Made by a program: the position numbers and the translations under genes. From CALDTK01 sp965213735 (GTDB lineage Bacteria; Bacteroidota; Bacteroidia; Chitinophagales; Saprospiraceae): a stretch of 64,000 bases of DNA. This document shows, one piece after another, positions 9,801 through 17,371 of this stretch; positions within the stretch are counted from its first letter, which is position 1; every line of letters starts with the position of its first letter. The notes beneath the pieces were generated by a model, which was not told the origin of the DNA, searched no databases, and worked only from the letters and a program-made list of their open reading frames with translations. The stretch is from positions 1,860,001 to 1,924,000 of the forward strand of contig CBDCAB010000005.1 of NCBI GenBank assembly GCA_965213735.1, written 5' to 3'.

Positions 9801-10253
9801 ATCGAGGTTAAGGTCAGACCCGCCGCCACCGCCGCCAATCCGATAGTCACTCGATGGCACATACAGAATTGGCGTACTCGCAGTGCCTGTCACGAGTATG
9901 CCCGTTACCTGTCGACTCTGCGCTCCGAAGTAAATTGATCCATCGGTATCTTGATGATTAAGTACTTGACGAATTGTAGTAATTGTCTCTGTAGAGGTCA
10001 CAGAATAATTCGAACCACTTTGCTGAACAGTGAAGACTTTAATTGTCCCATCTTGCTGAGCAACATACAGTCGATCATCCGGTCCAAATTGCAGCGATGT
10101 AGGGTTATTTACGCTAGCGCCGACTAGTCCTGTACTGTTAAAGCTTTGGGCGTGGAGGCTGGTCCAGCTTTCGCCAAAACCGCACAGGACGGCAAGGAAA
10201 ACGAACAGCAGTTGACTTAGGAGTGGCTTCACTTCGGAATGTAGTTTCTTCAA
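3840..10253 (-). CDS. Giant multidomain T9SS-secreted protein (PQQ/sorbosone-dehydrogenase-like, Kelch, malectin, CTD)
   Basis: 2137 residues. The signal peptide ends near residue 36 (LHAQ). Visible in order: a sugar-dehydrogenase-like beta-propeller (about 40-560); a calcium-binding thrombospondin type 3 stretch rich in DxDxDG (about 565-640); a lectin-like jelly-roll region; six or so Kelch repeats with paired Gly-Gly (about 880-1180); a malectin-like carbohydrate domain (about 1280-1420); choice-of-anchor-D/ASH modules; two highly similar DUF11-like modules each ending in a PDGEDD(G/A)(S/A)CFE(F/Y)NGS motif; and a type A T9SS sorting domain with PNPSRSQLMIYVPRTTAH. The architecture implies an exported surface or secreted carbohydrate-binding protein with a possible quinoprotein oxidation activity. 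Whether the propeller is catalytic cannot be judged here. Two exact copies of the 14-mer lie inside. Confidence 0.85.
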   Translation of the reverse strand: MKKLHSEVKPLLSQLLFVFLAVLCGFGESWTSLHAQSFNSTGLVGASVNNPTSLQFGPDDRLYVAQQDGTIKVFTVQQSGSNYSVTSTETITTIRQVLNHQDTDGSIYFGAQSRQVTGILVTGTASTPILYVPSSDYRIGGGGGGSDLNLDTNSGILHKLTKTPNGWQRLDLVRGLPRSEENHASNGMQLSPGGQTLYLAQGGHTNAGAPSNNFAFTTEYALSAAVLAIDLSAINAMPTKTWAEDGSKYKYDLPTLDDPTRPNQNGQDVGDPFGGNDGLNQAKLVAGGPVQVYAPGFRNLYDLVLTQDNKLYGWDNGPNGGWGGHPANEGLGTATNNWLSGEPGSTGPGPNDPQVNNLDGLHFITGPGYYGGHPNPIRANPNGAGLFTQSGNGGGHAGTWRTSTSGANPLPSDWPPVPNSLATPIEGDYQNPGETDPSIYTVMASTNGMCEYTSTANSGQLQGDLLAASFNGKLYRVKRNAAGGINSASDVSVLAENFGSVPLDVTAQGDGQIFPGTIWAATYGADNITVFTPTGSSGCNAANSAVIDSDGDGYSNADEYANNTNPCSQASTPPDHDQSLIGLFKVSDLNDPDDDDDGLPDNSDPFALDASNGLNTILPLDLPLLNGTPGTGFYGVGFTGLMTNGLDYRDNIADESNSTTEIIAGGAVGLFTINNQGSGDAYLANDQLKNGFQLGFPLTQNSPVTTLETKLLGPIWSSTPVNYQQAGFALSDGTQDTYLKIVPIQLNGTVVQVQYQESDVDIRSESYMVAGLTTAAEIRLYLSIDPAAGTVQPGIDVGSGYQSLGTAVQLQGNLLARVQDAQAPAVTLMVTSATPGLTMNATYDYIRIDQAVTNNFGTWTTIDGGGGCAAMGQAGSCAQGRHEASYVQVGDKFYLLGGREHGSNVNIYTPATDTWTVGASPGFPVHHFQAVAFEGLIYAVGVFKDNNFPTEQPYERVLIYDPVRDRWFDGPTIPAARRRGSAACVVHQGKIYVAGGITNGHTSGWSNKFDCFDPATANWNVLPNLPRARDHFHAAVANGQLVVAGGRRSGQQSTFLPTVPQVDVYDFGTASWSTWANNLPTQRAAPAVAVLGGELLVIGGERNGGAANNEVEALNLSTQTWRTLSPLNQGRHGTQAIINNGAVYVAAGSPIQGGGSTRTQERFTLNGGAPLVTGQVLAQAQLAAPNSLSWSNLSNGQSLNKDLVISHAGGNQGAVVEAISISGTGWSLPASTAEGRLIAVGSNLVIPVRYTASATAATTGVLSIQTSAAAQALVVQLSASNTPPPSGTSVFINVGGPAVTTGGIAYGADQYASASNLSGTSAAIAGTNNDIIYQTNRWNNGNINYNIPVPNGEYDVTLHFAENYFVAGANGGPGVGKRIFNVQLESLTVLNNFDINAVTGASVPTAVARTFRTSVTDANIDLDFIQGAANNPLISAIDIVPASSPPTPASLSLNPSSLAFQTQVVGSTSAPATVTLTNAGGTAAQVTSVQLSGPQGSAFAKTGIGSSTTIAANSAINFQVSFSPSSAQPAVQQGVLTINFAGGLPSLTLPLTGEAAQPTTGGGFDLEMAASSTVPNPGQWQVAAGRFTLTNTGNAGASGIRVRLALPANMVFEGGNEATASQGSFDPYAGAIWTVGTLAAGATATLDYRVFNKSTAAQRVDAWVSAHHGSDVDSSPSAAPDGEDDGSCFEFNGSGACSSTPTTPMAQLSVSPANVVFPATLPGQSASRTVTITNSGSADATVDVRTLGSPNPGQFAFTQLANGTTISAGNSHAFQVTFAPTAGTTGSKRSTLTIGFGGSIPNLAVNLQGTVASQNGGSNDADLELTASSTTPNPGQWFTAPGRFTLTNAGGSAATNIRVQLRLPVDFVYVGGNEATTSQGSFDPYTGGIWTVGTLAAGATATIEYNIFNKTTAAQTVLGWVSAQTGADADSSPSANPDGEDDAACFEYNGSATACTAASSSSLAIANFNAQPRSRMVETYWRVDFSDQRERVYTVERLLPGGTWTELGTATPTREYLSVWDERPALGRNLYRLITTYADGTREGSAERLVEFEIDLAAIDVFPNPSRSQLMIYVPRTTAHTVEVMVANSLGQVMRRAEFADAQTDQLVLEHDWPAGIYHVYVQVGGLRRAFGVHVVD
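5749..5762 (+). repeat. Interspersed 14-mer GTTTTGGCGAAAGC, copy 2
   Basis: Exact copy inside the giant T9SS gene; the gene reads the complement as A-F-A-K-T. A one-mismatch relative (complement GCTTGCGCCAAAAC) lies at 6715-6728 in the same gene. Confidence 0.8.
10167..10180 (-). repeat. Interspersed 14-mer GTTTTGGCGAAAGC, copy 3
   Basis: Exact copy on the minus strand, in the signal-peptide region of the giant T9SS gene, read as G-F-G-E-S. Confidence 0.8.
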
Positions 10254-10352
10254 TAGAGGATGGCGAAACCAGCGGAATCACACTGCATCGAATGTACACC
10301 TAATCTGAACATGCTTTACCCTTGCGCTTGGGTAACCTCTGACTGGTAGTCT

Positions 10353-12422
10353 CTACCATAAATAGCTAATCCCGAAAAATACTCCGCGCCCCGCTGCTGG
10401 CTGGAAATACCTACGGCCAAACTGCGGGTTGATATCATTGCCCAGCGAGTAGGTGATATCGAAGAGATTGTCTACAGCCGCATAAAGGTGCCATACTTTA
10501 CTGCGCCAGCCTCCCTGCAGGCGCGTTAGCCAAAACGCATCTGCGCTAACCTCACCTGCATCATCGAGTGGATTCTGTGCCTCGTAGCGCAGGTTGAAGT
10601 CGAGGTAAAGATCGTGTACGAGTGCGGCGTGAGCTAAGGCATCTAGTGTATGCTCGGGCAAACCAGGCAGCGGTCTACCGGCAAAACTGACACCATCGAC
10701 TTCATAAGCTCGATATTGATAGGGCTGATAGGTATAAGCAAGAGAAATACTTGAAGAATTAACGAGATATTCGGTACTCACTTCTACCCCTGGTTGATCG
10801 ACCTCGCCTGCATTGCGAAATAATTGTACTCCCGAGCTATCTTGAAAGGTAGTAATTGTTTGGCTTAAGCGTGTATAGTATACATTGCCGCTTAAAATTA
10901 TGCTGCGGCCGAGACGAGTACTACCAAACAGTTCGAGCGTTTGTCCACGTTCTGGAGCAAGATCGTTGTTTAAGCTGCCTTCGTTGGTCCGGAATTCCCG
11001 CAGCGTCGGGCTCGAACTCCCGCCGGCGTAGCTCAGTGTGAGAAAAGCATCCAAGAAATCCCCAGTCACCGATACCACCGGACTCCACACCGCATCGTAG
11101 CGCCTGTTGGAGCTGCTGGCACTTGCTCCCCGCTCAAAAGTGCGATCCACCTGGTAGCTCGTGCCCAGCACCGATAGGCCCGCCTGGTAGCGAAGCGGAG
11201 ACGCAGAAGCCAGGGCAAACTCTCCCGATATAAGCCCATAGCCAACGTAGCGGTCGCTGTAAATATCGTCCGAGTATTGCAGCTCTCCAGGCTCACCTTC
11301 ACTTGGATCATATTGTCGGGCATCTCTGTACTGAATCTGAGCTGTACCACCTGCGGACATACTACTCACATACGGAATTCGATTAAGCTGATAGCTAGCT
11401 CCTCCACGAATACCAGTGCCAAAATTGGTTTCTCGTTTGTAATTAATATTGAAGGGATTGTCGAAGGTGAATCCGGTAAGATAAGGAACGGTATAAAACG
11501 ATAAGTCTCCTAACTTACCTTCAGTATTTACACCAATTAATACGCTTTTGTATGCAATTGATGCATCAGCTTCTGCACTCCCAGGTCGAGCTTGCCGCGG
11601 ATTGTCTGCGTACTGTTCGGGTGTAAGGCCTCCTGGCAATTCATAGTCGAGCTGAGTCGCCAGCACATGTGTGGAGGTGCTGAGGGTGAGTTTTTTGCTT
11701 GTATTTCTCTTGGCAGCACCTACTAGCGACGCCTGCACAACCGTTCTGCGCAGTGCACTGTGATCGCGGTAACCGTTGCTGCTGCGATAGGCCGCACGCA
11801 TATCTACGCGCGTACTGCTCGTATCACCCGTGCCGATGCGTAAGGCGGTAAGGCTGCTGCCAAAACTGCCAACTTCTACTTGCGCTCCCAGCCCGCGCGA
11901 GGAGATATTATCAAAAGAAACAACTCCTCCTAGCGGCGAGCCAGCAGCTACTGCTCCCGAGCCTTTGATGATGCCGAGTCTGTCGACCAAAGCCGGTTCA
12001 ATAAAGTTGAGCGGTGTATCACCGCCTGGCTCGGTGAGCGGGATATGGTTCCAGTAAACTTGGACATCCCGTACCCCAAAAGGACTGCGCCGCGAAGTTC
12101 CGCGAATACCGATACGGTAGCTACCAGGAGCTCGCGACTCGAACCTGACGCCGGGGATGCGATTGGCACGTGCTGTAAAATCTGCGCCACCAAAAGCAGC
12201 TGCCCGAACTACATCAATGTGCGTGCGCGGTAAATAGCTCGGCCGTAGTTCCGATTGGCGGGCTGTGTCTACCCTCACTTCCGCACCTGGCAAGTCGAAG
12301 ATTGGCAGCGTATCCTGCGGTACCACTTGCGCAAGCATCAGCAAGGGCAGCAGCACCAATGTACTCAGAAGTGCTAGTCGACCCATCGCGGCGCAACCTA
12401 ACAGTGCGAGCACGCTCATCAA
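10353..12422 (-). CDS. TonB-dependent outer-membrane receptor
   Basis: Up to 689 residues. A hydrophobic signal sequence ends near LMLAQ; the ATG at 12386 gives a cleaner signal peptide (MGRLALLSTLVLLPLLMLAQ) than the first ATG at 12422. The plug domain covers about 60-170, with FTARANRIPGVRFESR, the RIGIRGTSRRS block and IIKGSGAVAAGSPLGGVV. The rest is a 22-strand-type barrel with alternating aromatic strands and a C-terminal FFGISYLW, ending in aromatic Trp as barrel proteins do. It lacks the N-terminal CarboxypepD_reg domain of SusC-like receptors, so it resembles siderophore, metal or cobalamin receptors; the ligand is unknown. It is divergent from the YtxJ-like gene. Confidence 0.88.
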   Translation of the reverse strand: MMSVLALLGCAAMGRLALLSTLVLLPLLMLAQVVPQDTLPIFDLPGAEVRVDTARQSELRPSYLPRTHIDVVRAAAFGGADFTARANRIPGVRFESRAPGSYRIGIRGTSRRSPFGVRDVQVYWNHIPLTEPGGDTPLNFIEPALVDRLGIIKGSGAVAAGSPLGGVVSFDNISSRGLGAQVEVGSFGSSLTALRIGTGDTSSTRVDMRAAYRSSNGYRDHSALRRTVVQASLVGAAKRNTSKKLTLSTSTHVLATQLDYELPGGLTPEQYADNPRQARPGSAEADASIAYKSVLIGVNTEGKLGDLSFYTVPYLTGFTFDNPFNINYKRETNFGTGIRGGASYQLNRIPYVSSMSAGGTAQIQYRDARQYDPSEGEPGELQYSDDIYSDRYVGYGLISGEFALASASPLRYQAGLSVLGTSYQVDRTFERGASASSSNRRYDAVWSPVVSVTGDFLDAFLTLSYAGGSSSPTLREFRTNEGSLNNDLAPERGQTLELFGSTRLGRSIILSGNVYYTRLSQTITTFQDSSGVQLFRNAGEVDQPGVEVSTEYLVNSSSISLAYTYQPYQYRAYEVDGVSFAGRPLPGLPEHTLDALAHAALVHDLYLDFNLRYEAQNPLDDAGEVSADAFWLTRLQGGWRSKVWHLYAAVDNLFDITYSLGNDINPQFGRRYFQPAAGRGVFFGISYLW

Positions 12423-12462
12423 CCATTTATCTCATCAAGACCTTAAATATGGTATGATGACT

Positions 12463-12786
12463 ATGCTTCACACACGCGCAGACCTCGATGCGGCTCTTGC
12501 CAAGAGTCATGATCACCCCATCGTGCTGTTTAAGCATTCTGCTACTTGCCCCTTTAGTGCTCGTGCGCAGGAGCAGGTTGCTGAGGCCAAGCACCAAGCT
12601 GATGTGTACGGCATTGTGGTGCAGTATTGCGAGGATCTTAGTGAGGCTATTGCCGACAAAACTGGAGTCGAGCACGCTAGTCCGCAGGCCATTGTCGTCG
12701 CTGCTGGCAAGCCCATCTGGAATGGCTGGCGCAGTGCCATCAAGAAGGAGAAGCTTCTCGAGCTGGCTAAAAGTGACGTTGATTAA
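12463..12786 (+). CDS. ytxJ: Bacillithiol-system redox-active protein, YtxJ/BrxC-like
   Basis: About 107 residues of thioredoxin-like fold. FKHSATCPFS near residues 22-31 carries the single active-site Cys of the YtxJ family (TCPxS, not CxxC), and ASPQAIVV supplies the cis-Pro loop. In Firmicutes this family removes bacillithiol from mixed disulfides, and many Bacteroidota also make bacillithiol, so a debacillithiolation role in the cytoplasm is likely. Two further in-frame ATGs (12454, 12457) lie just upstream and could be used. The frame is open further upstream but that part overlaps the divergent TonB receptor. The 3' end overlaps the convergent carotenoid oxygenase gene by 4 bases. Confidence 0.8.
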   Translation: MLHTRADLDAALAKSHDHPIVLFKHSATCPFSARAQEQVAEAKHQADVYGIVVQYCEDLSEAIADKTGVEHASPQAIVVAAGKPIWNGWRSAIKKEKLLELAKSDVD

Positions 12787-13448
12787 AAGTTTTTGTCGAG
12801 GACGGCGAATCTGCAAAATAGTTCTTCTGCATACCAGCCTTGCTGCCGCGTGAGGCGTACCACTTCGCTGTGGTAGCGGCTCCTGTAAGCGTAGTCTTCC
12901 ATAGCTGTGCCGCTGGTCCAGTGGCTGAGGGTTGCTTGTTGAATAATGGGCAACTCGCCTACTCCGACTGAAAAGGTTCTTTCTGGATATTCTTCCACGC
13001 TTTCGCTCACTCGCTGCACCCGCGTCCAGAAGGCGGGCAGGTACTTGAGCTTGATGCGAGCTCGTGTTAAAACGACGGTTTCTGCTTCGCGCTGGTAGAT
13101 TCCTGAGGTTTCGAAGGGAGCGACTCCATCCCAGCGACCGTGGCATTGTTGCGGTTGGAGAAGTAGGGTTTTGGCGGAAGCTGAATGCCTGTAGTATGCC
13201 TGCCAGAGTGGAGAAGTTAGGGCAGCTTGCGCCAAAACCTCAGACGGAAAAGCAGCCAAGAGCGCATAGCCTCCCCAATTTGGCAGCATGCCAAAGCCAT
13301 TGCCATTCCCCGAGCCGAGCAGCTTGAGCCACTGCATACCTTGAGGCTGCTCAAAACGCGCCACGCCACGCCCCATGTTTTCGAAGGCAAACCACTTATC
13401 GCGCAGACGCGGCAAGTCGAAATAGCTAAAGACGACCGTTTGACTCAT
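12783..13448 (-). CDS. crtA: Spheroidene monooxygenase-like (CrtA family) protein
   Basis: 221 residues matching the CrtA family pattern: VVFSYF at the start, VLTRARIKLKYLPAFW near 125-140, VGVGELPIIQQATLSHW, and the C-terminal RYHSEVVRLTRQQGWYAEELFCRF. In phototrophs CrtA oxidises spheroidene. In pigmented Bacteroidota related proteins are associated with carotenoid oxidation, so a carotenoid ketolase or hydroxylase is the likely role. No other carotenoid gene is next to it. Two one-mismatch relatives of the 14-mer lie in it (13168 and 13225). The gene is convergent with the YtxJ-like gene and divergent from the beta-oxidation gene. Confidence 0.82.
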   Translation of the reverse strand: MSQTVVFSYFDLPRLRDKWFAFENMGRGVARFEQPQGMQWLKLLGSGNGNGFGMLPNWGGYALLAAFPSEVLAQAALTSPLWQAYYRHSASAKTLLLQPQQCHGRWDGVAPFETSGIYQREAETVVLTRARIKLKYLPAFWTRVQRVSESVEEYPERTFSVGVGELPIIQQATLSHWTSGTAMEDYAYRSRYHSEVVRLTRQQGWYAEELFCRFAVLDKNF

Positions 13449-13516
13449 TGCACGATATGGGTTTAACCTAATGATCGCTTTGCGCTTTACCTAACACAAC
13501 AGCCTACCTTGCCGCT

Positions 13517-15649
13517 ATGATCCGCCTCACCAAGGACACCGACCATATCGTGACCCTCACGCTTGACATGAGCGGTAATGCTGACAACCTGCTCAACCAC
13601 GAGATCGTTGATGCTTTTCAGCCCGTCATCAAGCATCTCCAGCAGGAGAAAGCTAAGGGAGGCTTGCGTGGAGTGATCGTGCGCTCGGCCAAACGCACCT
13701 TCCTCTCGGGCGGCGAGCTGGAATACCTGCGTTCGAGTGAAGGACCGCAGCAGGTGTTTGACCTGACGCAGCGCATCAAAACCCTCCTCCGCGAGATCGA
13801 ACACCCTGGTGTACCAGTAGTAGCCGCCATGAGTGGCTCTGCACTCGGTATCGGTTTTGAGTTTGCTCTGGCCTGCCACCACCGCGTAGCACTCAATGCT
13901 CCCCATGCGAGCTTCGGCCTGCCGGAAATCAACTTAGGTCTCATGCCCGGAGCTGGAGCTTGTATCCGCCTGATGTGGCTACTGGGGATCAAAAATGCGT
14001 ATCCCCTACTCACGAGTGGGCATCGCTACACATCCAAAGAAGCTTTGGCGCATGGCCTCGTTGATGAACTCGTAGACACAGAAGAAGCGATGCTCGACCG
14101 TGCCCGCGCCTTCGTACTGTCGACTCCTCACGGCTCACGTAGATGGGACCGGGGCGACAAAATTCCGGGCGGCACCGCAAGTGATCCTGAAGTGGCAGCC
14201 TACATCGTGGAAGAAACGGCCAAAATTGCGCGCCTCCACCGCACGCACTACCCTGCCTACAGCGCTATTCTCTCCACCCTGAGCGAAGGCTCGAAGGTCA
14301 ATTTCGATATTGGCTTGCGCATCGAAACACGCAAGTACATCGCGCTGCTGAGCGAACCGACGGCGCACAACATGATCAATGCCTTCTGGTTTGAGCGGCG
14401 AGAACTAACTCGTGGCGCTAACCGTCCGAAAGGCTTTGGCAAATTCCGGGTGCGCACTGTCGGGGTGATTGGGGCCGGCCAAATGGGGTCGGGCATCGGC
14501 TATGCCTGCGCGCGCGCTGGACTTGCGGTAATTATTAAAGATGTAAGTCGCGCCGTAGCCTTAAAAGGAAAAGAACTCGCGGAAGGGTACGCACTGACAG
14601 AGGTAAATCGTGGAACACTTTCGCCAGAAGAAAGTACCCAGCTCCTCGAGCGCATGGCATTTACCGAGCGCCCTGATGATTTCGAGCACTGCGACCTCGT
14701 GATTGAAGCAGTATTTGAAAATGAGAACGTGAAGACTAAGGTCATTCGTGAAGCTGGACAGCGCATGGATGAGTTTGCTCTCCTGGCTTCCAATACTTTA
14801 TCCATTCCGATATCTAAGCTTGCTAAAGCTTCGTATGCGCCAGCGCAGTTTGTGGGGCTGCATTTTTTCCCTCCGGCCGAGCGCGTGCCGCTAGTGGAAA
14901 TTGTCCGTGGCGCACAAACGAGCGATGAAACCATCGCGCGCGCATTTGATTTCGTGCGGACCATCAAAAAGATTCCTATCCTGGTGAAGGATGATTGGGG
15001 ATTTTTCGTGGCGCGGGTGCAGAACACCTACATCCTCGAAGGCATCACAATGCTGCTCGATGGATATCCTGCGGCACTGGTAGAAAATCTGGGCAAGCAG
15101 CTCGGCTTTCCGACGGGACCACTGGCTCTTGCCGACCGCCTGAGTCTTGAAATCGTACTGAGTTACGAGCGGCAAGCAGCTGCGCACTACGGCAAAAAAT
15201 ATGTGCGCCACCCTGCCGTCGAAGTGCTGGAAAAAATGCTCGAGCTCAAGCGCAACGGGCGCGCCGCAGGTCATGGCTTTTATGAGTACGAAGACGATAA
15301 GCCGCAGCTATGGACGGGGCTGGCGGAGCATTTTCCCGTAACACGCCATACCTACGACCGCACCACCCTCGAGGAGCGCCTTTTGTTTGCACAGGTACTC
15401 GAGGCGGGTTGGTGCCTGCAGGAAAAGGTGCTAACGCTCATTCCCGAAGCCAACCTAGGGAGCATCTACGGTTGGGGTTTTCCTGCTAATTACGGTGGCG
15501 TCATCCACTATGCGAAGCAATATGGACCAGCACGTTTTCTCGAAAGAGCCAAAGAATTTAAAGCGAGTGAAGGTCCACGTTTTACCCTGCCTGCTGCCCT
15601 ACGGAAAGTGCTCGCTCCTCCAGTAGCTACAGCTGAGCTTAGTGCTTGA
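13517..15649 (+). CDS. fadJ: Bifunctional enoyl-CoA hydratase / 3-hydroxyacyl-CoA dehydrogenase
   Basis: 710 residues, the normal length of the FadB/FadJ alpha subunit. The N-terminal crotonase domain (1-200) keeps both catalytic glutamates, Glu115 (GIGFEFALAC) and Glu137 (FGLPEINLGLMPGAG). After a linker the NAD-binding domain starts with VGVIGAGQMGSGIG (315-328). The dehydrogenase active site is His449 in GLHFFPP with Glu461 in LVEIVRG, followed by two C-terminal dehydrogenase repeats. It hydrates enoyl-CoA and oxidises L-3-hydroxyacyl-CoA in fatty-acid beta-oxidation. The thiolase partner is not adjacent. Its 3' end overlaps the convergent T9SS gene by 11 bases. Confidence 0.95.
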   Translation: MIRLTKDTDHIVTLTLDMSGNADNLLNHEIVDAFQPVIKHLQQEKAKGGLRGVIVRSAKRTFLSGGELEYLRSSEGPQQVFDLTQRIKTLLREIEHPGVPVVAAMSGSALGIGFEFALACHHRVALNAPHASFGLPEINLGLMPGAGACIRLMWLLGIKNAYPLLTSGHRYTSKEALAHGLVDELVDTEEAMLDRARAFVLSTPHGSRRWDRGDKIPGGTASDPEVAAYIVEETAKIARLHRTHYPAYSAILSTLSEGSKVNFDIGLRIETRKYIALLSEPTAHNMINAFWFERRELTRGANRPKGFGKFRVRTVGVIGAGQMGSGIGYACARAGLAVIIKDVSRAVALKGKELAEGYALTEVNRGTLSPEESTQLLERMAFTERPDDFEHCDLVIEAVFENENVKTKVIREAGQRMDEFALLASNTLSIPISKLAKASYAPAQFVGLHFFPPAERVPLVEIVRGAQTSDETIARAFDFVRTIKKIPILVKDDWGFFVARVQNTYILEGITMLLDGYPAALVENLGKQLGFPTGPLALADRLSLEIVLSYERQAAAHYGKKYVRHPAVEVLEKMLELKRNGRAAGHGFYEYEDDKPQLWTGLAEHFPVTRHTYDRTTLEERLLFAQVLEAGWCLQEKVLTLIPEANLGSIYGWGFPANYGGVIHYAKQYGPARFLERAKEFKASEGPRFTLPAALRKVLAPPVATAELSA

Positions 15650-16745
15650 GCAGTTGCTGCACACCCTCCTCGCTCTGAAGGATGTAGGTGCCGGCGGCAA
15701 GCTGATCGAGTATCACCTGCGTCATAGCACCAGCAGGCAAGTGGATGCTGCGGAGCTGTCGACCGGTGGCATCCAACAAATTGACCTCTAGTGCTTCCGA
15801 ACCTCGATTGCTGAGAACGGTAAAGGATGTGGCAGGATTGGGGAATGCGACGAGCGCAGGTCCCGCAGCTGATACTTCCACACTTCGCTTTTCGGAGAAT
15901 TCGGCGGGGCCTTTGATGTCCTTTTGCAGCAGTTGATAGTAGTGAATGCCTGGTGCAACGGCGGGGTCGGTATAGGTGTAGCTGCGTACAGGTTGCTCGC
16001 TTTTACGTGCAGCAACGAAAGCGATTTTCTCCCAAGCTGCGCCATCACGACTCCTAAGAATGTCGAAGCCGAGATTGTTGGTTTCTGCGGTAGTCGCCCA
16101 CTCGAGGAGCACACCAGCGGCTGATTCTTTAGCGGTAAAACTCAGCAGCTCGACAGGTAGTGGGGCGGCGACGCTACCTGTGGCAGTGGCGACGCGGGGA
16201 TTGTTGCTCGGAACGCAGCCGGCACCGGTGAAGGCGATCTGCCAAGTAACGATGATATTAAAGTTACCAGTCAGTCCAAGGCCTGCTGCTTGGGCGGCAG
16301 GATCAAAAGTTATCGTGGCAGTTGGATCGCCCCACTCTTCATCGCCTGCATTGCAGGGTACTCCTTCGGCAGCGAAGCGTGCGCCAGCACCCCCGCAGCT
16401 AGCTTGAAGCGTGAAGGGAAAGGTGCCGATGGTTTGTTGTAGGAATGGCAGTAAGGTGGGCGCTATGGCGACTGTGGCTGAGGCGCTGGCTACCTCGCAA
16501 GTACCTGTTTCTGAGCTAAATAAGTAGGGATCGGAGAGTGTCACCATATCACCTATGCTAAAGGAGCCAAAGTTGGTTCCCTGGAGGTCGGTACCGTTGC
16601 CTGCTCCATCCTTATAGGTGGTGGTGGTCGTGGTGCCAGCGCGAGTAATAGCGATATCTACGCTTCCGCGCAAAACACTAGTGCTGCCTTGTGCGAACCC
16701 TAAACAGGAACAGGCAAGAAATACTATTGTGGAAATCGCTCGCAT
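15639..16745 (-). CDS. T9SS type A sorting domain-containing secreted protein
   Basis: 368 residues. A signal peptide (1-18, ending near FAQG) is followed by an unrecognised N-terminal domain of about 175 residues with a few Cys pairs. An LPVELLSFTAKESA linker with a fibronectin-like segment (about 195-285) precedes a type A sorting domain (about 295-368) starting at VAFPNPATS and ending GTYILQSEEGVQQLLKH. The N-terminal domain shares the general plan of the protein at 25861-26982 (Asn-Asp-Phe/GNGTDL start, paired Cys near 100 and 140). It is presumably exported and attached to the surface; the function is unknown. Confidence 0.88.
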   Translation of the reverse strand: MRAISTIVFLACSCLGFAQGSTSVLRGSVDIAITRAGTTTTTTYKDGAGNGTDLQGTNFGSFSIGDMVTLSDPYLFSSETGTCEVASASATVAIAPTLLPFLQQTIGTFPFTLQASCGGAGARFAAEGVPCNAGDEEWGDPTATITFDPAAQAAGLGLTGNFNIIVTWQIAFTGAGCVPSNNPRVATATGSVAAPLPVELLSFTAKESAAGVLLEWATTAETNNLGFDILRSRDGAAWEKIAFVAARKSEQPVRSYTYTDPAVAPGIHYYQLLQKDIKGPAEFSEKRSVEVSAAGPALVAFPNPATSFTVLSNRGSEALEVNLLDATGRQLRSIHLPAGAMTQVILDQLAAGTYILQSEEGVQQLLKH

Positions 16746-16801
16746 ACCTGTGCAGTTTCGGTTTATGCAAAACTAGCTCTAAATCAAACAGTTGACAGCA
16801 T

Positions 16802-17371
16802 TTACCCTTTTGCAGGTGCCTGTGCAAAGGCGGCAAAGGCCTGTACTGCACTCTCGCAAGCCTCCTCCACCAGCTCGGGAGAGGCATCTATGGTTTTGGC
16901 GAAAGCTGAAAAATCCCGCCACGAACTTAGCCCCTCCATCCGCTGAAACCTGTGGAACGGGAAGGGCTGATAGTGGACAAGGGCGGGATTGGCCTTAAAT
17001 TTCTTGAGCAGAATGCTCGCGCCATGACTAGAGCCTTCAAGCACATACGCTCGACCTATAGCTTCACCAAGTGAAATGGGCGAGGAAGGCTGAAGAGAAA
17101 TCTCGACTGGCGGCAGCGACACCTTTTCTTCAGCAAAAGCTGGAATGCGCGTCGGATAGTGATATTCATTCGGCCAGTGAAAGCTCAGCAAGCCGAATTC
17201 TACCTGCTGAAAAGCCGCGTATTGTCGACGAATGAAATCCTCGTAGGCTGGAGGAGTAAGCGCTGAGGAGGTGAGCTGGGTGCTGCTGGGGCTAGCCTCG
17301 AGTTGCTGATGGATGCTGGCTGTACGCGCCCGCAGCTCAGCGAGCAGATCAGTAGGCGAGTGACTAGGCAT
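16802..17371 (-). CDS. bphO: Heme oxygenase, biliverdin-producing (BphO-like)
   Basis: 189 residues, all-helical heme oxygenase. The proximal heme ligand is His21 in ARTASIHQQLEA, and the distal-helix region AIGRAYVLEGSSHGASIL (about 108-125) carries the Gly-rich kink and the YVLEGS motif typical of phytochrome-linked enzymes. It opens heme to biliverdin IXalpha, CO and iron, supplying the chromophore of the phytochrome kinase encoded upstream. Its start overlaps the end of the response-regulator gene by 8 bases, so the three genes very likely form one operon. A copy of the 14-mer lies near its 3' end. Confidence 0.93.
   Translation of the reverse strand: MPSHSPTDLLAELRARTASIHQQLEASPSSTQLTSSALTPPAYEDFIRRQYAAFQQVEFGLLSFHWPNEYHYPTRIPAFAEEKVSLPPVEISLQPSSPISLGEAIGRAYVLEGSSHGASILLKKFKANPALVHYQPFPFHRFQRMEGLSSWRDFSAFAKTIDASPELVEEACESAVQAFAAFAQAPAKG
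16893..16906 (+). repeat. Interspersed 14-mer GTTTTGGCGAAAGC, copy 4
   Basis: Exact copy inside the heme oxygenase gene; the gene reads the complement as A-F-A-K-T, as at 5749 in an unrelated protein. Confidence 0.8.

Noticed and set aside
12427..13146. Long minus-strand frame over the YtxJ-like and CrtA-like genes
   Set aside because: It overlaps two recognisable genes and is Ser/Arg-rich without family features.
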